A DNA stretch of 64,000 nucleotides from Nocardia anocheti (GTDB taxonomy: Bacteria; Actinomycetota; Actinomycetes; Mycobacteriales; Mycobacteriaceae): positions 186,001 to 250,000 of the forward strand of contig NZ_JAQQFV010000001.1 in assembly GCF_029675105.1 (NCBI RefSeq). Direction: 5' to 3'. Positions 46,371-55,302 of this stretch are shown piece after piece. A model generated the notes under the pieces. That model was not told the origin of the DNA. It ran no database searches and worked only from the letters and a program-made list of their open reading frames with translations. Numbering within the stretch: the first letter of the stretch is position 1; each line of letters starts with the position of its first letter. A program made the translations under genes and the position numbers.

Positions 46371-49177
46371 CCGACCATCCTGGCGTTACCCCACAGCGGC
46401 TGGATACCCACGGGCACCGCGAGTTTGGTGGCCTCGAACGATTCGGACAGCTTGCGCAGCCGCAAGTGCACCCCCTCCAGCAGTTCCACCAGCTCGGTGC
46501 GGATTCCGGCGTCGTCGGTGTGCTCAAGTTCCGTCGGGTCGACACGGCGCAGCATGCGCTGGGCGTCGGCGAGCAGCCGTTGCGAGCGGGTCGCGCCCGA
46601 ACCGCCCGGTAGCGCCTGGAAGTCGGCTTCGAGCCGGTCGAGCTGATACACCAGCGAGCGCGGATTGCCCGCGTCGAACAGCAACAGTCCCGCCAGCGCC
46701 GCCACATGCGCCGAACCACGGTGGCGGCGGCGGTAACTCACCGCCGATTCGGTCGCCACCAGGACGGCGTCGGCGACCACCGCGTCCACCTCGGAGGGAT
46801 TGGACTGCGCGAGCGTCGATGTCAACAACGACGTCAGGCCCAGACCGCGTTCGATCCGCTTGCCGATATCCATGACGTACCAGCCGGTGTCGCGCACCAG
46901 CGATTCCGCGCCGATCCCCGACAGCGACAGCAGCGCCGCCAGCGTCAGCGAGTGCACCGCCGACAGGGCGTTCTCCTGTTCGGCACTGGCGCCGCGGAAT
47001 TCGGCCAGGGCGCGGTCGACGGCACCGAGGATCATCCAGGTGTCGGCCGAGAGCTGGTCACGCACGGCCCTGGCCGCCGAACCGTAGTGGTCGACCGCGT
47101 AGGACAGCGACCCGGGCAGATGGCGATCGCCGGTGAGCGAGGCGAGATAGTCGAACCCGTCCGCGGAGGCCCCCGCCACCACCCGGCGTGCTTCGGTGAC
47201 GCGTTGCGCCTGTTCGGGGTCGCCGACGTCGGCCGCGCGCGGCCCCTCCGGCCGACCGCCCGTCTCGGCCGCGCGTCTCCCGCTCTCGAGCCGCATGACC
47301 GGCGGGAGGGTGTCGTTGGGCAGCACGGAACCCGGGGCGATCGTGCCCGTGATCGTCGACAGCGCGCGCATCAGGATCGGCAAGCCCTCGGCCCCGCTGT
47401 GCCACGGGCGATAGCGGTAGTCCTGGTAGACGTCATGGGTCGCGGCCAGCAACCGGACGACCGCTTCGGCGCGTTCGCTGTAGCGACCCATCCAGAACAG
47501 GTCGTTGAGCACACGCGGCGAACTCACCGCCTCCACCACCGGTACCGCGCGCCGCAGCCGTTCCTCGTGCGGCGCCTCCGCGCCCACCGCCGCGGCCACC
47601 GCCGGAGCGGCCCGCACCCACACATCCTTGGCGGCCACCTTGATCACGCTGCGGCTCGGTTCCAGCCGCATCCGCTGCTGCCCGAGCCCACCCGCCATGG
47701 CCGTGTACCCACCCCGCCTGGCCAGCGAGAACAGCCGCATCCCCACCGGCACCGGCGCCAATCCGGTGGCCCCTTCCACGGCGGGCGCCACGGAGAACTC
47801 GGCGGGCTCCTGACCCACCCACTTCCACCGCTCGGCCTCGATCCGTGCGGCCAGCTCACCGCGTTCGGCCGAGGACAGGGTGGGGCCGACGACGGTCGAC
47901 CCGTCGACGGCCGAGCGCACCACCAGCTCGTCCAGATGGGCGATCAGATGCGCGCGCTCCTTGTCGTCACCGCCCCAGTAGGCCGGAGTGCCGTCGAGAC
48001 GCAACTCCTCCCCGAGGACCGAGCGGGCGATGCGCGGCAGGAACGCGCTCAGCGCGGGCGATTCCAGCAGCCCGCTGCCCAGCGTGTTGACCACGGTGAC
48101 GGCCCCGCGCCGCAACACCTCCACCAGCCCCACCACCCCGAGCCGCGAATCCGGACGCAGATCCAGCGGATCGGAGAACTCGGCGTCGACCCGGCGCAGC
48201 ACCACATCGACCCGTTCCAGACTGCCCAGCGAACGCATCCACAGCGCGCCGTCGCGCACCACCAGATCGGCGCTCTCCACCAGCGGAAAACCCAGCATCT
48301 GCGCGAGATAAGCCTGGTCGAAGGCGGTTTCGGAATGCGAACCAGGGCTGAGTACCACCACCACCGGCTCCTCGCCGTCGGCCAGTTCGGGCGCGGCCTC
48401 CTCCAGCATCAACCGCATGGCCCGCGCGAACGGGGTCAGCGGGCGCGGGACCGCGTGCTCGAACGCCTCGGGCATCGCCTCGGCCACCACCCGTCGATCG
48501 GCCAACGCGTACCCGGCGCCCGACGGAGCCTGCGCCCAGTCGGCCAACACCCGGAACCGCCCGTCACTCCAGCGACTGATGTCGCAGGCGTGCAGGAAGA
48601 GCTGATGCGTACCCGGAATCGTGATGCCGTGCGCGGCCCGCACATACCCGGTGCTGCCGAACACGATCTCCGGCGGCAACAGCCCCGAACTCAACAGCCT
48701 GCGCGGCCCGTACACATCGGTGAGCACCTCGTCGAGCACCTGCGAGCGCTGCACGAGCCCGCTCTCCAGCCCGGTCCAGTCGTCGGCCGAGACCAGCAGC
48801 GGGATCGGGTCGAGGCGCCAGGGTGAGGTGGTCGCGGTGTCCTCGCTGAGACCGACCTCGGTATAGGTGACGCCGTCGTCCTCGATCTGCCTGCGCACAC
48901 GCTGCTCGATCCGGCCGATCCCGGCCGCGCCCTGATCGGCGAACGCGGCCGACAGCTCCGACCACATCCCCCGCACTCGGCCGTGGCTGTCGACGAGTTC
49001 GTCGTAGTAGCCGGATGTCGGGCGCCCGCACTCGTCGAACCGCGCGTCGGCCTCACTCCCGGCCAGATACCTCGTTAGAGCTGTGTTGGTTGGAGCGCTG
49101 GCGCGCTCGAGTGCTGTGCTGGTTGGAGCGCTGGCGCGCTCGAGTTCGCGCCCCCTGGGGTCCCGTCGATCAGGCAC
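46367..49177 (-). CDS. Circularly permuted ATP-grasp (type 2) plus alpha-E domain fusion
   Basis: A 936-residue fusion. From about residue 60 it is a circularly permuted ATP-grasp type 2 ligase (IFGSTGYVRAAHGI, PVVVVLSPGSHSETAFDQAYLAQMLGFPLVE, VDVVLRRVDAEFSDPLDLRPDS). From about 590 it is an alpha-E domain (LNDLFWMGRYSERAEAVVRLLAATHDVYQDYR...). The N-terminus is odd: two tandem 11-residue repeats (LERASAPTSTA, LERASAPTNTA) before the domain. GTG at 49177 lies inside a 25-bp palindrome, so the true start could be downstream. Rv2567-like. It belongs to the predicted peptide amide-ligase cluster; the acceptor and product are unknown. Confidence 0.85.
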   Translation of the reverse strand: MPDRRDPRGRELERASAPTSTALERASAPTNTALTRYLAGSEADARFDECGRPTSGYYDELVDSHGRVRGMWSELSAAFADQGAAGIGRIEQRVRRQIEDDGVTYTEVGLSEDTATTSPWRLDPIPLLVSADDWTGLESGLVQRSQVLDEVLTDVYGPRRLLSSGLLPPEIVFGSTGYVRAAHGITIPGTHQLFLHACDISRWSDGRFRVLADWAQAPSGAGYALADRRVVAEAMPEAFEHAVPRPLTPFARAMRLMLEEAAPELADGEEPVVVVLSPGSHSETAFDQAYLAQMLGFPLVESADLVVRDGALWMRSLGSLERVDVVLRRVDAEFSDPLDLRPDSRLGVVGLVEVLRRGAVTVVNTLGSGLLESPALSAFLPRIARSVLGEELRLDGTPAYWGGDDKERAHLIAHLDELVVRSAVDGSTVVGPTLSSAERGELAARIEAERWKWVGQEPAEFSVAPAVEGATGLAPVPVGMRLFSLARRGGYTAMAGGLGQQRMRLEPSRSVIKVAAKDVWVRAAPAVAAAVGAEAPHEERLRRAVPVVEAVSSPRVLNDLFWMGRYSERAEAVVRLLAATHDVYQDYRYRPWHSGAEGLPILMRALSTITGTIAPGSVLPNDTLPPVMRLESGRRAAETGGRPEGPRAADVGDPEQAQRVTEARRVVAGASADGFDYLASLTGDRHLPGSLSYAVDHYGSAARAVRDQLSADTWMILGAVDRALAEFRGASAEQENALSAVHSLTLAALLSLSGIGAESLVRDTGWYVMDIGKRIERGLGLTSLLTSTLAQSNPSEVDAVVADAVLVATESAVSYRRRHRGSAHVAALAGLLLFDAGNPRSLVYQLDRLEADFQALPGGSGATRSQRLLADAQRMLRRVDPTELEHTDDAGIRTELVELLEGVHLRLRKLSESFEATKLAVPVGIQPLWGNARMVG
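49081..49146. repeat. Two tandem 33-bp repeats in the 5' coding part
   Basis: 49081-49113 and 49114-49146 are near-identical copies (core GGTTGGAGCGCTGGCGCGCT), one full base difference at the sixth position and one at the end. Each codes 11 residues, keeping the reading frame of the ATP-grasp/alpha-E gene. Confidence 0.9.
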
Positions 49178-49227
49178 CGTGGCTTGCTCCTTCGTCGCCT
49201 ACGCCACGGCGCCTGATCGACGGGACG
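49159..49227. repeat. Long inverted repeat over the ATP-grasp/alpha-E start
   Basis: Left arm 49159-49183 and right arm 49203-49227 pair over about 25 positions. The inner 16 bases GTCCCGTCGATCAGGC (49160-49175) match 49211-49226 exactly. The spacer is 19 bases. A further small palindrome (49237-49253) follows. It spans the annotated GTG start and may be a mobile repeat or an mRNA hairpin controlling translation. Confidence 0.85.
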
Positions 49228-49353
49228 GGCGCGAACCGCCGACTTCGTCGGCGATCCCTCCTCGGGGTCGGGATGTGCGGGGTTGGGAATGCGCGATGTC
49301 TGGGCTTCTTGTTGGGCATTTCGGGGTTGCCCTTCTCGAGGGTGGCGGGGTCG

Positions 49354-52300
49354 CTATCGGTGACCTGCGGTGTCCCACACGGTGCGCGCGCGACGTAGAT
49401 CCAGGATGCCGGGTGCGCCGATGTCGGTCGACTGCGCGGCGATCTTCGCACGGAGAGCGGCCGGATCCTGGGGATTCACGGTGTGTCCGGTGGCTTCGAA
49501 GCGGCGATTGCGGCGGGACTGGGCGGCGACGGCGTTGACGGGGGCGTCGTCGAAGGCGCGGCCGCCGGGGTGCACGACGTGGTAGGTGCAGCCGCCGTGG
49601 GAGAGGCCGGTGGCGGGGTCGACCAGGTCGAAGACCAGGGGGGCGTCGACGGTGATCGAGGGGTGCAGCGAATTCGGCGGCTGCCAGGCGCGGTAGCGCA
49701 CGCCCGCCACCTGCACGTCGGCCTTGTCGGTGGCCAGCAGCGGGACGGGCATGCCGTTGCAGGTGAGCACGTAGCGGTCGCGGTCGGCGCCGACCACGCG
49801 CACCTGCAGGCGCTCCACCGAGGAGTCGACGTAGCGGGCGGTGCCCTGCTCGGTGGACTGTTCGCCGAGGGTGAGCCACGGTTCGATGGCGCCGCGCAGT
49901 TCCAGTTCCACCCCGCCGATCGTGGTGGTGCCGATGCGCGGGAACCGGAACTCGGTGAACGGGTCGAGCCAGCTGGTGTCGAAGTCGATGCCGTGCGCGC
50001 GCAGGTCGGCGGCGACCTCGGCGATATCGCTGGTCAGGAAATGCGGCAGCAGGTAGCGGCCGTGCAGATTCGCGCCGTGTCGGATCAGCGGCGCCCGGTA
50101 GGGCTTGTCCCAGAACATCGCGACCAGCCCACGTACCAGCAGCGATTGCACCATCGCCATCTGGAAGTGCGGCGGCATCTCGAAGCCGCGCAGTTCCAGC
50201 AGACCGAGTCGTCCGCGCGCGGAATCCGGACTGTAGAGCTTGTCGACGCAGAATTCGGCGCGGTGGGTGTTGCCGGTGAGATCGGTGAGCAGATGCCGCA
50301 GCGCGCGGTCGATGTGCCAGGGCGCGGACCGGACTTCCGACGTCGCAGCGGCCTTTTCGGCGGTGAGGCGAGCGATCTCGGCGAAGGCGATCTCCAGTTC
50401 GTAGAGCGCGTCCTCGCGCCCCTCGTCGGCGCGCGGCGCCTGCGAAGTGGGACCGACGAACCGGCCCGCGAACAGGTACGACAGCGCGGGATGACGCTGC
50501 CAGTAGGTGAGCATCGAGACCAGCAGATCCGGCCGCCGCAGCAGCGGCGAGCGCGCCGGACTGGTGCCGCCGAGGGTGATGTGGTTGCCGCCGCCGGTCC
50601 CGCCGTGCGTGCCGTCCACGTCGAACGATTCGGTGCTCAGCCGCGCGAGCCTGGCCTGCTCGTAGAGGGTGCCCAGCACCTCGGCCTGCTCGGCGAAGGA
50701 CGTGGTGGGCATGATGTTCACCTCGATCACGCCGGGATCGGGGGTGATCGAAAAGGTGTGCAGCCGAGCGTCACCCGGCGGGGCATACCCCTCGAGCACC
50801 ACCGGCTGACCGATAGCCGCGGCCGCCTGTTCCACCTTCGCGAGCAGGTCGAGGAAGTCGTCGAGTTCTTCGACCGGCGGCAGGAACACGTGCAGCCGTC
50901 CCGCGCGCACTTCGGCGACCAGCGCCGTGGTCGGCCGGAAATCCGCCTCCTCCACCTCGGCGGGCGGTTCCGTGCGCGGCAGTCGGAGCGGCCCCTGGAA
51001 CAGCGGGTCGGCCTCGGGCGGCACCGGCGTTTCGTGCCACGACAGCGAGTGCAGGGGAAGCCTGAGCCCCGCTGGCGAATCGCCCTCTGCCAGCACGATC
51101 CGCCCCGGACCGCCATCCGCGCCGCCCCGCCGCAACCGCCAGTCCGCACTCGCCCATCCGGCACCATCGTCCCTGCGGTGCAGCGGGATTACGAACGCGC
51201 TCGGCTCACTGACTGCCGCGTCGAGCCGCGCGAGGAACTCACGCCTGGTCTCGGGCGAATCCGTCCCGGGATCGATGTCGTCCTCCGGCGGCTCACCCTC
51301 GGGCGCGCCGACGGTGGCGGCCAGCCTGGCCAGCGGGTCCTCGTAGGCGGCCCGCACCTGCGTGGACGGCAGACCGAGCGCATCGGCGATATGCGCGGCG
51401 AACGCCCGCGCGTCATCATGATCCGCGCCCGCTCGTCGCCGATCCCCCGCGCCCACACCCACACCCGATGCGAGTCGCCCAGCCTCGGCAGACGTCTCGA
51501 CCACCGCGGCATTCTGCGGTTGCGCGTCGGTCGACCGCGTGACCGTCTCCGATGCGATCCCCACCTCGACCGCGCCTGCCACACGCGCGTTCCGCGGCTG
51601 TACGGCGATCGACCGCTCCCCACCGGCCAAGTCGCGTTCGATGGCCTCGGCACCACCGCCCGACCCGGCTTCGGTGCCACTGGCCGACCCGACCTCGGTG
51701 CCACTGGCCGACCCGACCTCGGTGCCACTGGCCGACTCGGCTTCGGTGACCTCGGCACCACCGCCCGACTCGGGTGCGATGACCTCGGCACCACCGCCCG
51801 ACTCAGGTGCGGCGACCTCGGCACGACAGCCCGACTCGCGTGCGGCGACCTCGGCACCACCGCACGTCCGGGTCGCCGAGGTCGCGGTGACATCGCCCGC
51901 AGGCGAGGATGCCGTCGAGCCGCCGACGCCGATCAGTCGCGGCACGGCGGGGTGCGGCTCGGCCCCCGCCGCGACCGGTACGGCGTGCCCCGCCATGACC
52001 CCCGCCGCGACCACGGCCGCATCCACACGCTCCGCGAGCTCACCGCCCCTTTCGACCGCGTCGGGTTGCTCGTGATCCTCGCCGGGGGGCGCGGTTAGGT
52101 CGGGGCCGACGGGCTCACCGATGGGAGTCCACGGGTCGGCCAGTAGGTTCTGGCGCGTCCAGATCGGGTGGCCGTCGGCGCGCCAGGCAATGGCGATCTC
52201 CCAGCGGGGCAGTGGTTCTCCCGGGTACCACTTGCCCTGGCGGTATTGGACGATGCCGGTGGGGGCGTAGCGGGCGCGCAGGCGCTCGGTCAGGTCGACG

Positions 52301-53382
52301 GCGCGTTCGCGTTTGTGTGGGCCGTCGGCGTCGGTGGTCCACTGGGGGCTCATCTGGTCGTCGATGGAGACGAAGGTGGGTTCGCCGCCCATGGTCAGGC
52401 CCACGTCGGCGGCGGCCATGCGCGCGTCGATGGCGGCGCCGGACGCGGTGATGCGTGTCCACTGGGAGTCGGTGTAGGGCAGCGTGACTCGCGGGTCCTC
52501 GTGCACCCGCCGCACCACATTGCTGAATTCGAGCGTGGCCTCGGTGATGCCGGTGGCCCCGGTGATGGGGGCGGCCGCACCGGGATGCGGGGTCGCGGCC
52601 AGCGGAATGTGGCCTTCCCCGGCGAACAATCCCGAGGTGGGGTCCATGCCGACCCAGCCAGCGCCGGGCAGATACACCTCGGTCCAGGCGTGCAGGTCGG
52701 TGAAATCGGCGCTGGGGCCCGACGGCCCGTCCAGCGCGGGCGTATCCGAGGTGAGCTGCACCAGATACCCGGACACGAACCGCGCCGCCAGCCCCAACTC
52801 CCGCAGGATCGCCACCAGCAACCACGCCGAGTCCCGGCACGACCCGAGCCTGCCGCGCAGCGTCTGCTCGGGCGTCTGCACGCCCGGTTCCATCCGCACC
52901 GTGTAGTCGACCGTATTGCGCAGCGCGTAATTCAGCTCGACCAGCCCGTCGATCGACCGCATCCGCCCGCGCGGCCGATGCACCCGCACCCATTCCCGCA
53001 CCAGCTCCCCGGCATCCGCGACCGGCCGCAGATACGGTTCCAGATCCGCCGCCAGCGCCGCCGGATAGGCGAACGGGAAATACTCCGCGTAATCCTCGAC
53101 GAAGAAATCGAACGGATTGACCACCTCGAGATCCGCGATCAACCCCACGGTGATCGACAATTCCCGCGTCCGCTCCGGAAACACCAGCCGCGCAACGAAA
53201 TTCCCGAACGCGTCCTGCTGCCAATTCACATAGTGCCCCGCCGGTGACACCTCCAGCGAATAGGCCACGATCGGCGTCCGAGAATGCGGCGCGGGCCGCA
53301 ACCGCACCTCGTGCGGATGCACCTCGACCAGCCGATCGAACGAATACGCGGTCCGGTGCTCGAGCGACACCTTGATGCCCAT
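49354..53382 (-). CDS. Transglutaminase plus DUF2126 amidoligase fusion
   Basis: A 1342-residue protein. The transglutaminase-like half has Cys182 (GRLGSCRDSAWLL), His231 (FTDLHAWTEVYLPG) and Asp247 (VGMDPTSG). DUF2126 begins about residue 315 (LTMGGEPTFVSIDDQMSP) and continues in the C-terminal 690 residues (GGNHITLGG, EFCVDKLYSPDSARGRLGLLELRGFEM). Family work places DUF2126 among glutamine-synthetase-like COOH-NH2 ligases. Residues about 425-655 are a low-complexity insert rich in GGGAEV and SGTEVG, so the protein is some 200 residues longer than Rv2566. ATG at 53382 gives MGIKVSLEHRTAYSF. A frame to 53499 is Gly/Arg shadow. It lies upstream of the other three cluster genes. Confidence 0.88.
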   Translation of the reverse strand: MGIKVSLEHRTAYSFDRLVEVHPHEVRLRPAPHSRTPIVAYSLEVSPAGHYVNWQQDAFGNFVARLVFPERTRELSITVGLIADLEVVNPFDFFVEDYAEYFPFAYPAALAADLEPYLRPVADAGELVREWVRVHRPRGRMRSIDGLVELNYALRNTVDYTVRMEPGVQTPEQTLRGRLGSCRDSAWLLVAILRELGLAARFVSGYLVQLTSDTPALDGPSGPSADFTDLHAWTEVYLPGAGWVGMDPTSGLFAGEGHIPLAATPHPGAAAPITGATGITEATLEFSNVVRRVHEDPRVTLPYTDSQWTRITASGAAIDARMAAADVGLTMGGEPTFVSIDDQMSPQWTTDADGPHKRERAVDLTERLRARYAPTGIVQYRQGKWYPGEPLPRWEIAIAWRADGHPIWTRQNLLADPWTPIGEPVGPDLTAPPGEDHEQPDAVERGGELAERVDAAVVAAGVMAGHAVPVAAGAEPHPAVPRLIGVGGSTASSPAGDVTATSATRTCGGAEVAARESGCRAEVAAPESGGGAEVIAPESGGGAEVTEAESASGTEVGSASGTEVGSASGTEAGSGGGAEAIERDLAGGERSIAVQPRNARVAGAVEVGIASETVTRSTDAQPQNAAVVETSAEAGRLASGVGVGAGDRRRAGADHDDARAFAAHIADALGLPSTQVRAAYEDPLARLAATVGAPEGEPPEDDIDPGTDSPETRREFLARLDAAVSEPSAFVIPLHRRDDGAGWASADWRLRRGGADGGPGRIVLAEGDSPAGLRLPLHSLSWHETPVPPEADPLFQGPLRLPRTEPPAEVEEADFRPTTALVAEVRAGRLHVFLPPVEELDDFLDLLAKVEQAAAAIGQPVVLEGYAPPGDARLHTFSITPDPGVIEVNIMPTTSFAEQAEVLGTLYEQARLARLSTESFDVDGTHGGTGGGNHITLGGTSPARSPLLRRPDLLVSMLTYWQRHPALSYLFAGRFVGPTSQAPRADEGREDALYELEIAFAEIARLTAEKAAATSEVRSAPWHIDRALRHLLTDLTGNTHRAEFCVDKLYSPDSARGRLGLLELRGFEMPPHFQMAMVQSLLVRGLVAMFWDKPYRAPLIRHGANLHGRYLLPHFLTSDIAEVAADLRAHGIDFDTSWLDPFTEFRFPRIGTTTIGGVELELRGAIEPWLTLGEQSTEQGTARYVDSSVERLQVRVVGADRDRYVLTCNGMPVPLLATDKADVQVAGVRYRAWQPPNSLHPSITVDAPLVFDLVDPATGLSHGGCTYHVVHPGGRAFDDAPVNAVAAQSRRNRRFEATGHTVNPQDPAALRAKIAAQSTDIGAPGILDLRRARTVWDTAGHR
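51671..51862 (-). repeat. Tandem repeats coding the low-complexity insert
   Basis: Three 24-bp units at 51671-51742 (coding SASGTEVG) are followed by about three and a half 33-bp units at 51747-51862 (coding GGGAEVIAPES-like sequence). Units differ by few bases, so the repeats are young and may vary in number between strains. All preserve frame. Confidence 0.9.
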
Positions 53383-53551
53383 ACCCAAGTTGACCACACC
53401 GACCCACCCCACGACCCCCCGTCGCCCCCGGCGTTTCCCGACCCACACCAGCACGAAACCCCACGGTAACGCCCCACCACCCCGCAACCGCACGACCACC
53501 TACGACCCCGCCACCGTTGCCGATCCGCCGCCCCACACCTACCGTGTCGAC

Positions 53552-53998
53552 ATGGCGCCACTCGATGTCGAAGACCTCCCCGCCCCCACCTCCGCGACCC
53601 TGCGACGGCGCGCTCGCGCGGCCGGGCTACCGATACAGCAATACGTGCGCCGCGAATTGATCGCACTCGCCGCACGACGGACCTCCATCGACGCGGTCGT
53701 CCAATTCCTCGCCGACGAGCGCCCGGACCACCCCGGCGCCGAAGTCGACGCGGCCGCACTGGCCTTGATCAATATCTACGACCTCCCCGCCGAAGCATGG
53801 AGCGTTTTCACCGCACGCGCGGCAGCGGCCGGAATTCCGCTGAGCGACTACGTCCGCACCGAACTGATCACCTCCGCACGCCGCAGCACCGTCGACGACG
53901 CCGTCCTCGAAATCCGCGAGGCCATCGACAACGACCCCACCCTGCGACTCGACATGCCCGAGATCGTCGCCTCGGTCCGCTACGCCCGCGCCCTCTGA
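53552..53998 (+). CDS. Duplicated ribbon-helix-helix antitoxin-like protein
   Basis: A 148-residue protein made of two related halves of about 70 residues. Half one: LRRRARAAGLPIQQYVRRELIALAARRTSIDAVVQFL. Half two: FTARAAAAGIPLSDYVRTELITSARRSTVDDAVLEI. Each resembles the FitA/VapB-type ribbon-helix-helix (AxxxGxPLxxYVRxxLxxxA), which normally dimerises; here one chain carries both. No PIN or other toxin lies beside it, so it may be an orphan antitoxin or a DNA-binding regulator. ATG 53552 follows TACCGT (53540-53545) by six bases, so it is leaderless. Confidence 0.75.
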   Translation: MAPLDVEDLPAPTSATLRRRARAAGLPIQQYVRRELIALAARRTSIDAVVQFLADERPDHPGAEVDAAALALINIYDLPAEAWSVFTARAAAAGIPLSDYVRTELITSARRSTVDDAVLEIREAIDNDPTLRLDMPEIVASVRYARAL

Positions 53999-54051
53999 CG
54001 AACCCGTAGTTCGCTGTTCGGCGGCCTCCGGAGGGGACGTAGGCTGGGTCG

Positions 54052-54693
54052 GTGAGCTACGACCACATCATTCTGCCGTCCGGTGTCGCCAGCTCCATCG
54101 ATGAGGTGGACGCCTATCTGGCGGGGCAGGAGGGGAAGCCGGAGGCGGCGGCGATCGTGGAGATCGCCACCGAGTTGAACGAGCGCAACAACGAGTTGCC
54201 GACCGAGGACGTGTTTCTCAGTGTCGAGGCGGTGGGTGGGCCCAGTGGGGACACGCTGTATGTGCCCTCGCCGTACGACGCGATCGGATTCGTGCGCAAT
54301 CTGCTGTTCGACCTGGCGACCCCGCGCGGGTACGCCGTCTACGATCCGCAGCTCAGTTGGCTGATCGATCCGGCGGGGCATATCCCGATCGCGGTGACGC
54401 ACGGTGGCGCGGGCGAATTCCCCTATCTCACGGAAGAACTGGCGCACCGGTGGGTGGCGGGGCTGGCCGATCCGAATCCGTATCTGATCGTCGAGCGCGG
54501 CGAACAGCGCTACATCCAGACCTACCGCGACCCGGATGGCCCGTACACCCTCGAATACCGCGACGGCTCGGCCGACAAGCACTTCGGCACCACCCTGGAG
54601 GACCCCGCCCAGGTCGCGCGCATCATCTGGGACTGGGCCAACGACCGACCCGACGCGGGCGCGGAGGTCTCCTGGACCCGCGTCGAGTTCTGA
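54052..54693 (+). CDS. Hypothetical protein, Imm1-like C-terminus
   Basis: A 213-residue acidic soluble protein I cannot assign firmly. The C-terminal 80 residues (PYLIVERGEQRYIQTYRDPDGPYTLEYRDGSADKHFGTTLED...IIWDWANDRP) look like the Imm1/DddI-type immunity fold: alternating aromatic strands, EYRDG and a closing Trp. No polymorphic toxin is adjacent. GTG at 54052 lies six bases after TAGGCT (54040-54045), a leaderless start. It is convergent with recR, whose stop codon is next to its own. Confidence 0.6.
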   Translation: MSYDHIILPSGVASSIDEVDAYLAGQEGKPEAAAIVEIATELNERNNELPTEDVFLSVEAVGGPSGDTLYVPSPYDAIGFVRNLLFDLATPRGYAVYDPQLSWLIDPAGHIPIAVTHGGAGEFPYLTEELAHRWVAGLADPNPYLIVERGEQRYIQTYRDPDGPYTLEYRDGSADKHFGTTLEDPAQVARIIWDWANDRPDAGAEVSWTRVEF

Positions 54694-55302
54694 TCAGAGG
54701 GCGCGGCGGCCCGACAGGGCGCGGCCCAGGGTCAGCTCGTCGGCGAATTCCAGATCGCCGCCCATCGGCAGGCCCGAGGCCAGCCGGGTGACCGACAGAC
54801 CGGGGAAATCGCGCAGCATGCGCACCAGATAGGTGGCCGTCGCCTCGCCCTCGGTGTTCGGGTCGGTCGCGATGATCACCTCGCTGACGTCGACGCCGTC
54901 GTCCTGATTACCGATGCGGGTGAGCAGCTCCCGGATGCGCAGCTGATCGGGCCCGATCCCGCTGAGCGGGTCGAGCGCACCGCCGAGCACGTGGTAGCGC
55001 CCACGGAACTCGCGGGTGCGCTCGATCGCCTGGACATCCTTGGGTTCCTCGACCACGCAGATCATGGTGCGGTCGCGGCGCGGGTCGGCGCAGATCCGGC
55101 ACAGTTCGCCGTCGGCGACGGTGCCGCACGACACGCAGAACTGCACACCGTCGCGCACCTTCTGCAACGCCGCCTGGAGCCGGTCGATCTCCGGCGGCTC
55201 CACGCCGAGCAGATGGAACGCGATGCGCTGGGCGCTCTTGGGACCGACGCCGGGCAGTTTGCCCAGCTCGTCGATCAGATCCTGAACCGGCCCCTCATAC
55301 AT
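54694..55302 (-). CDS. recR: Recombination mediator protein RecR
   Basis: A 202-residue RecR, helping RecF/RecO load RecA at gaps. The N-terminal helix-hairpin-helix ([24 protein letters not shown]) is followed by a Cys4 zinc motif ([16 protein letters not shown]), a Toprim domain ([16 protein letters not shown] and [19 protein letters not shown]) and a C-terminal Walker-B-like ...[28 protein letters not shown] overlaps the ybaB stop by a base, so the pair is coupled, as in many bacteria. Confidence 0.97.
   Translation of the reverse strand: MYEGPVQDLIDELGKLPGVGPKSAQRIAFHLLGVEPPEIDRLQAALQKVRDGVQFCVSCGTVADGELCRICADPRRDRTMICVVEEPKDVQAIERTREFRGRYHVLGGALDPLSGIGPDQLRIRELLTRIGNQDDGVDVSEVIIATDPNTEGEATATYLVRMLRDFPGLSVTRLASGLPMGGDLEFADELTLGRALSGRRAL

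Noticed and set aside
49081..49146. CRISPR-like array.
   Set aside because: Only two direct copies, in frame, without spacers and no cas genes. It is a coding tandem repeat.
51411..52090. Frameshift or separate gene inside the DUF2126 fusion.
   Set aside because: The frame is continuous and the repeats are multiples of three; both flanks belong to the same domain family.
53383..53499. Longer N-terminus for the DUF2126 fusion.
   Set aside because: The extra 39 residues are Gly/Arg/Val-rich shadow. The family starts near MGIKVSLEHRT, as annotated.
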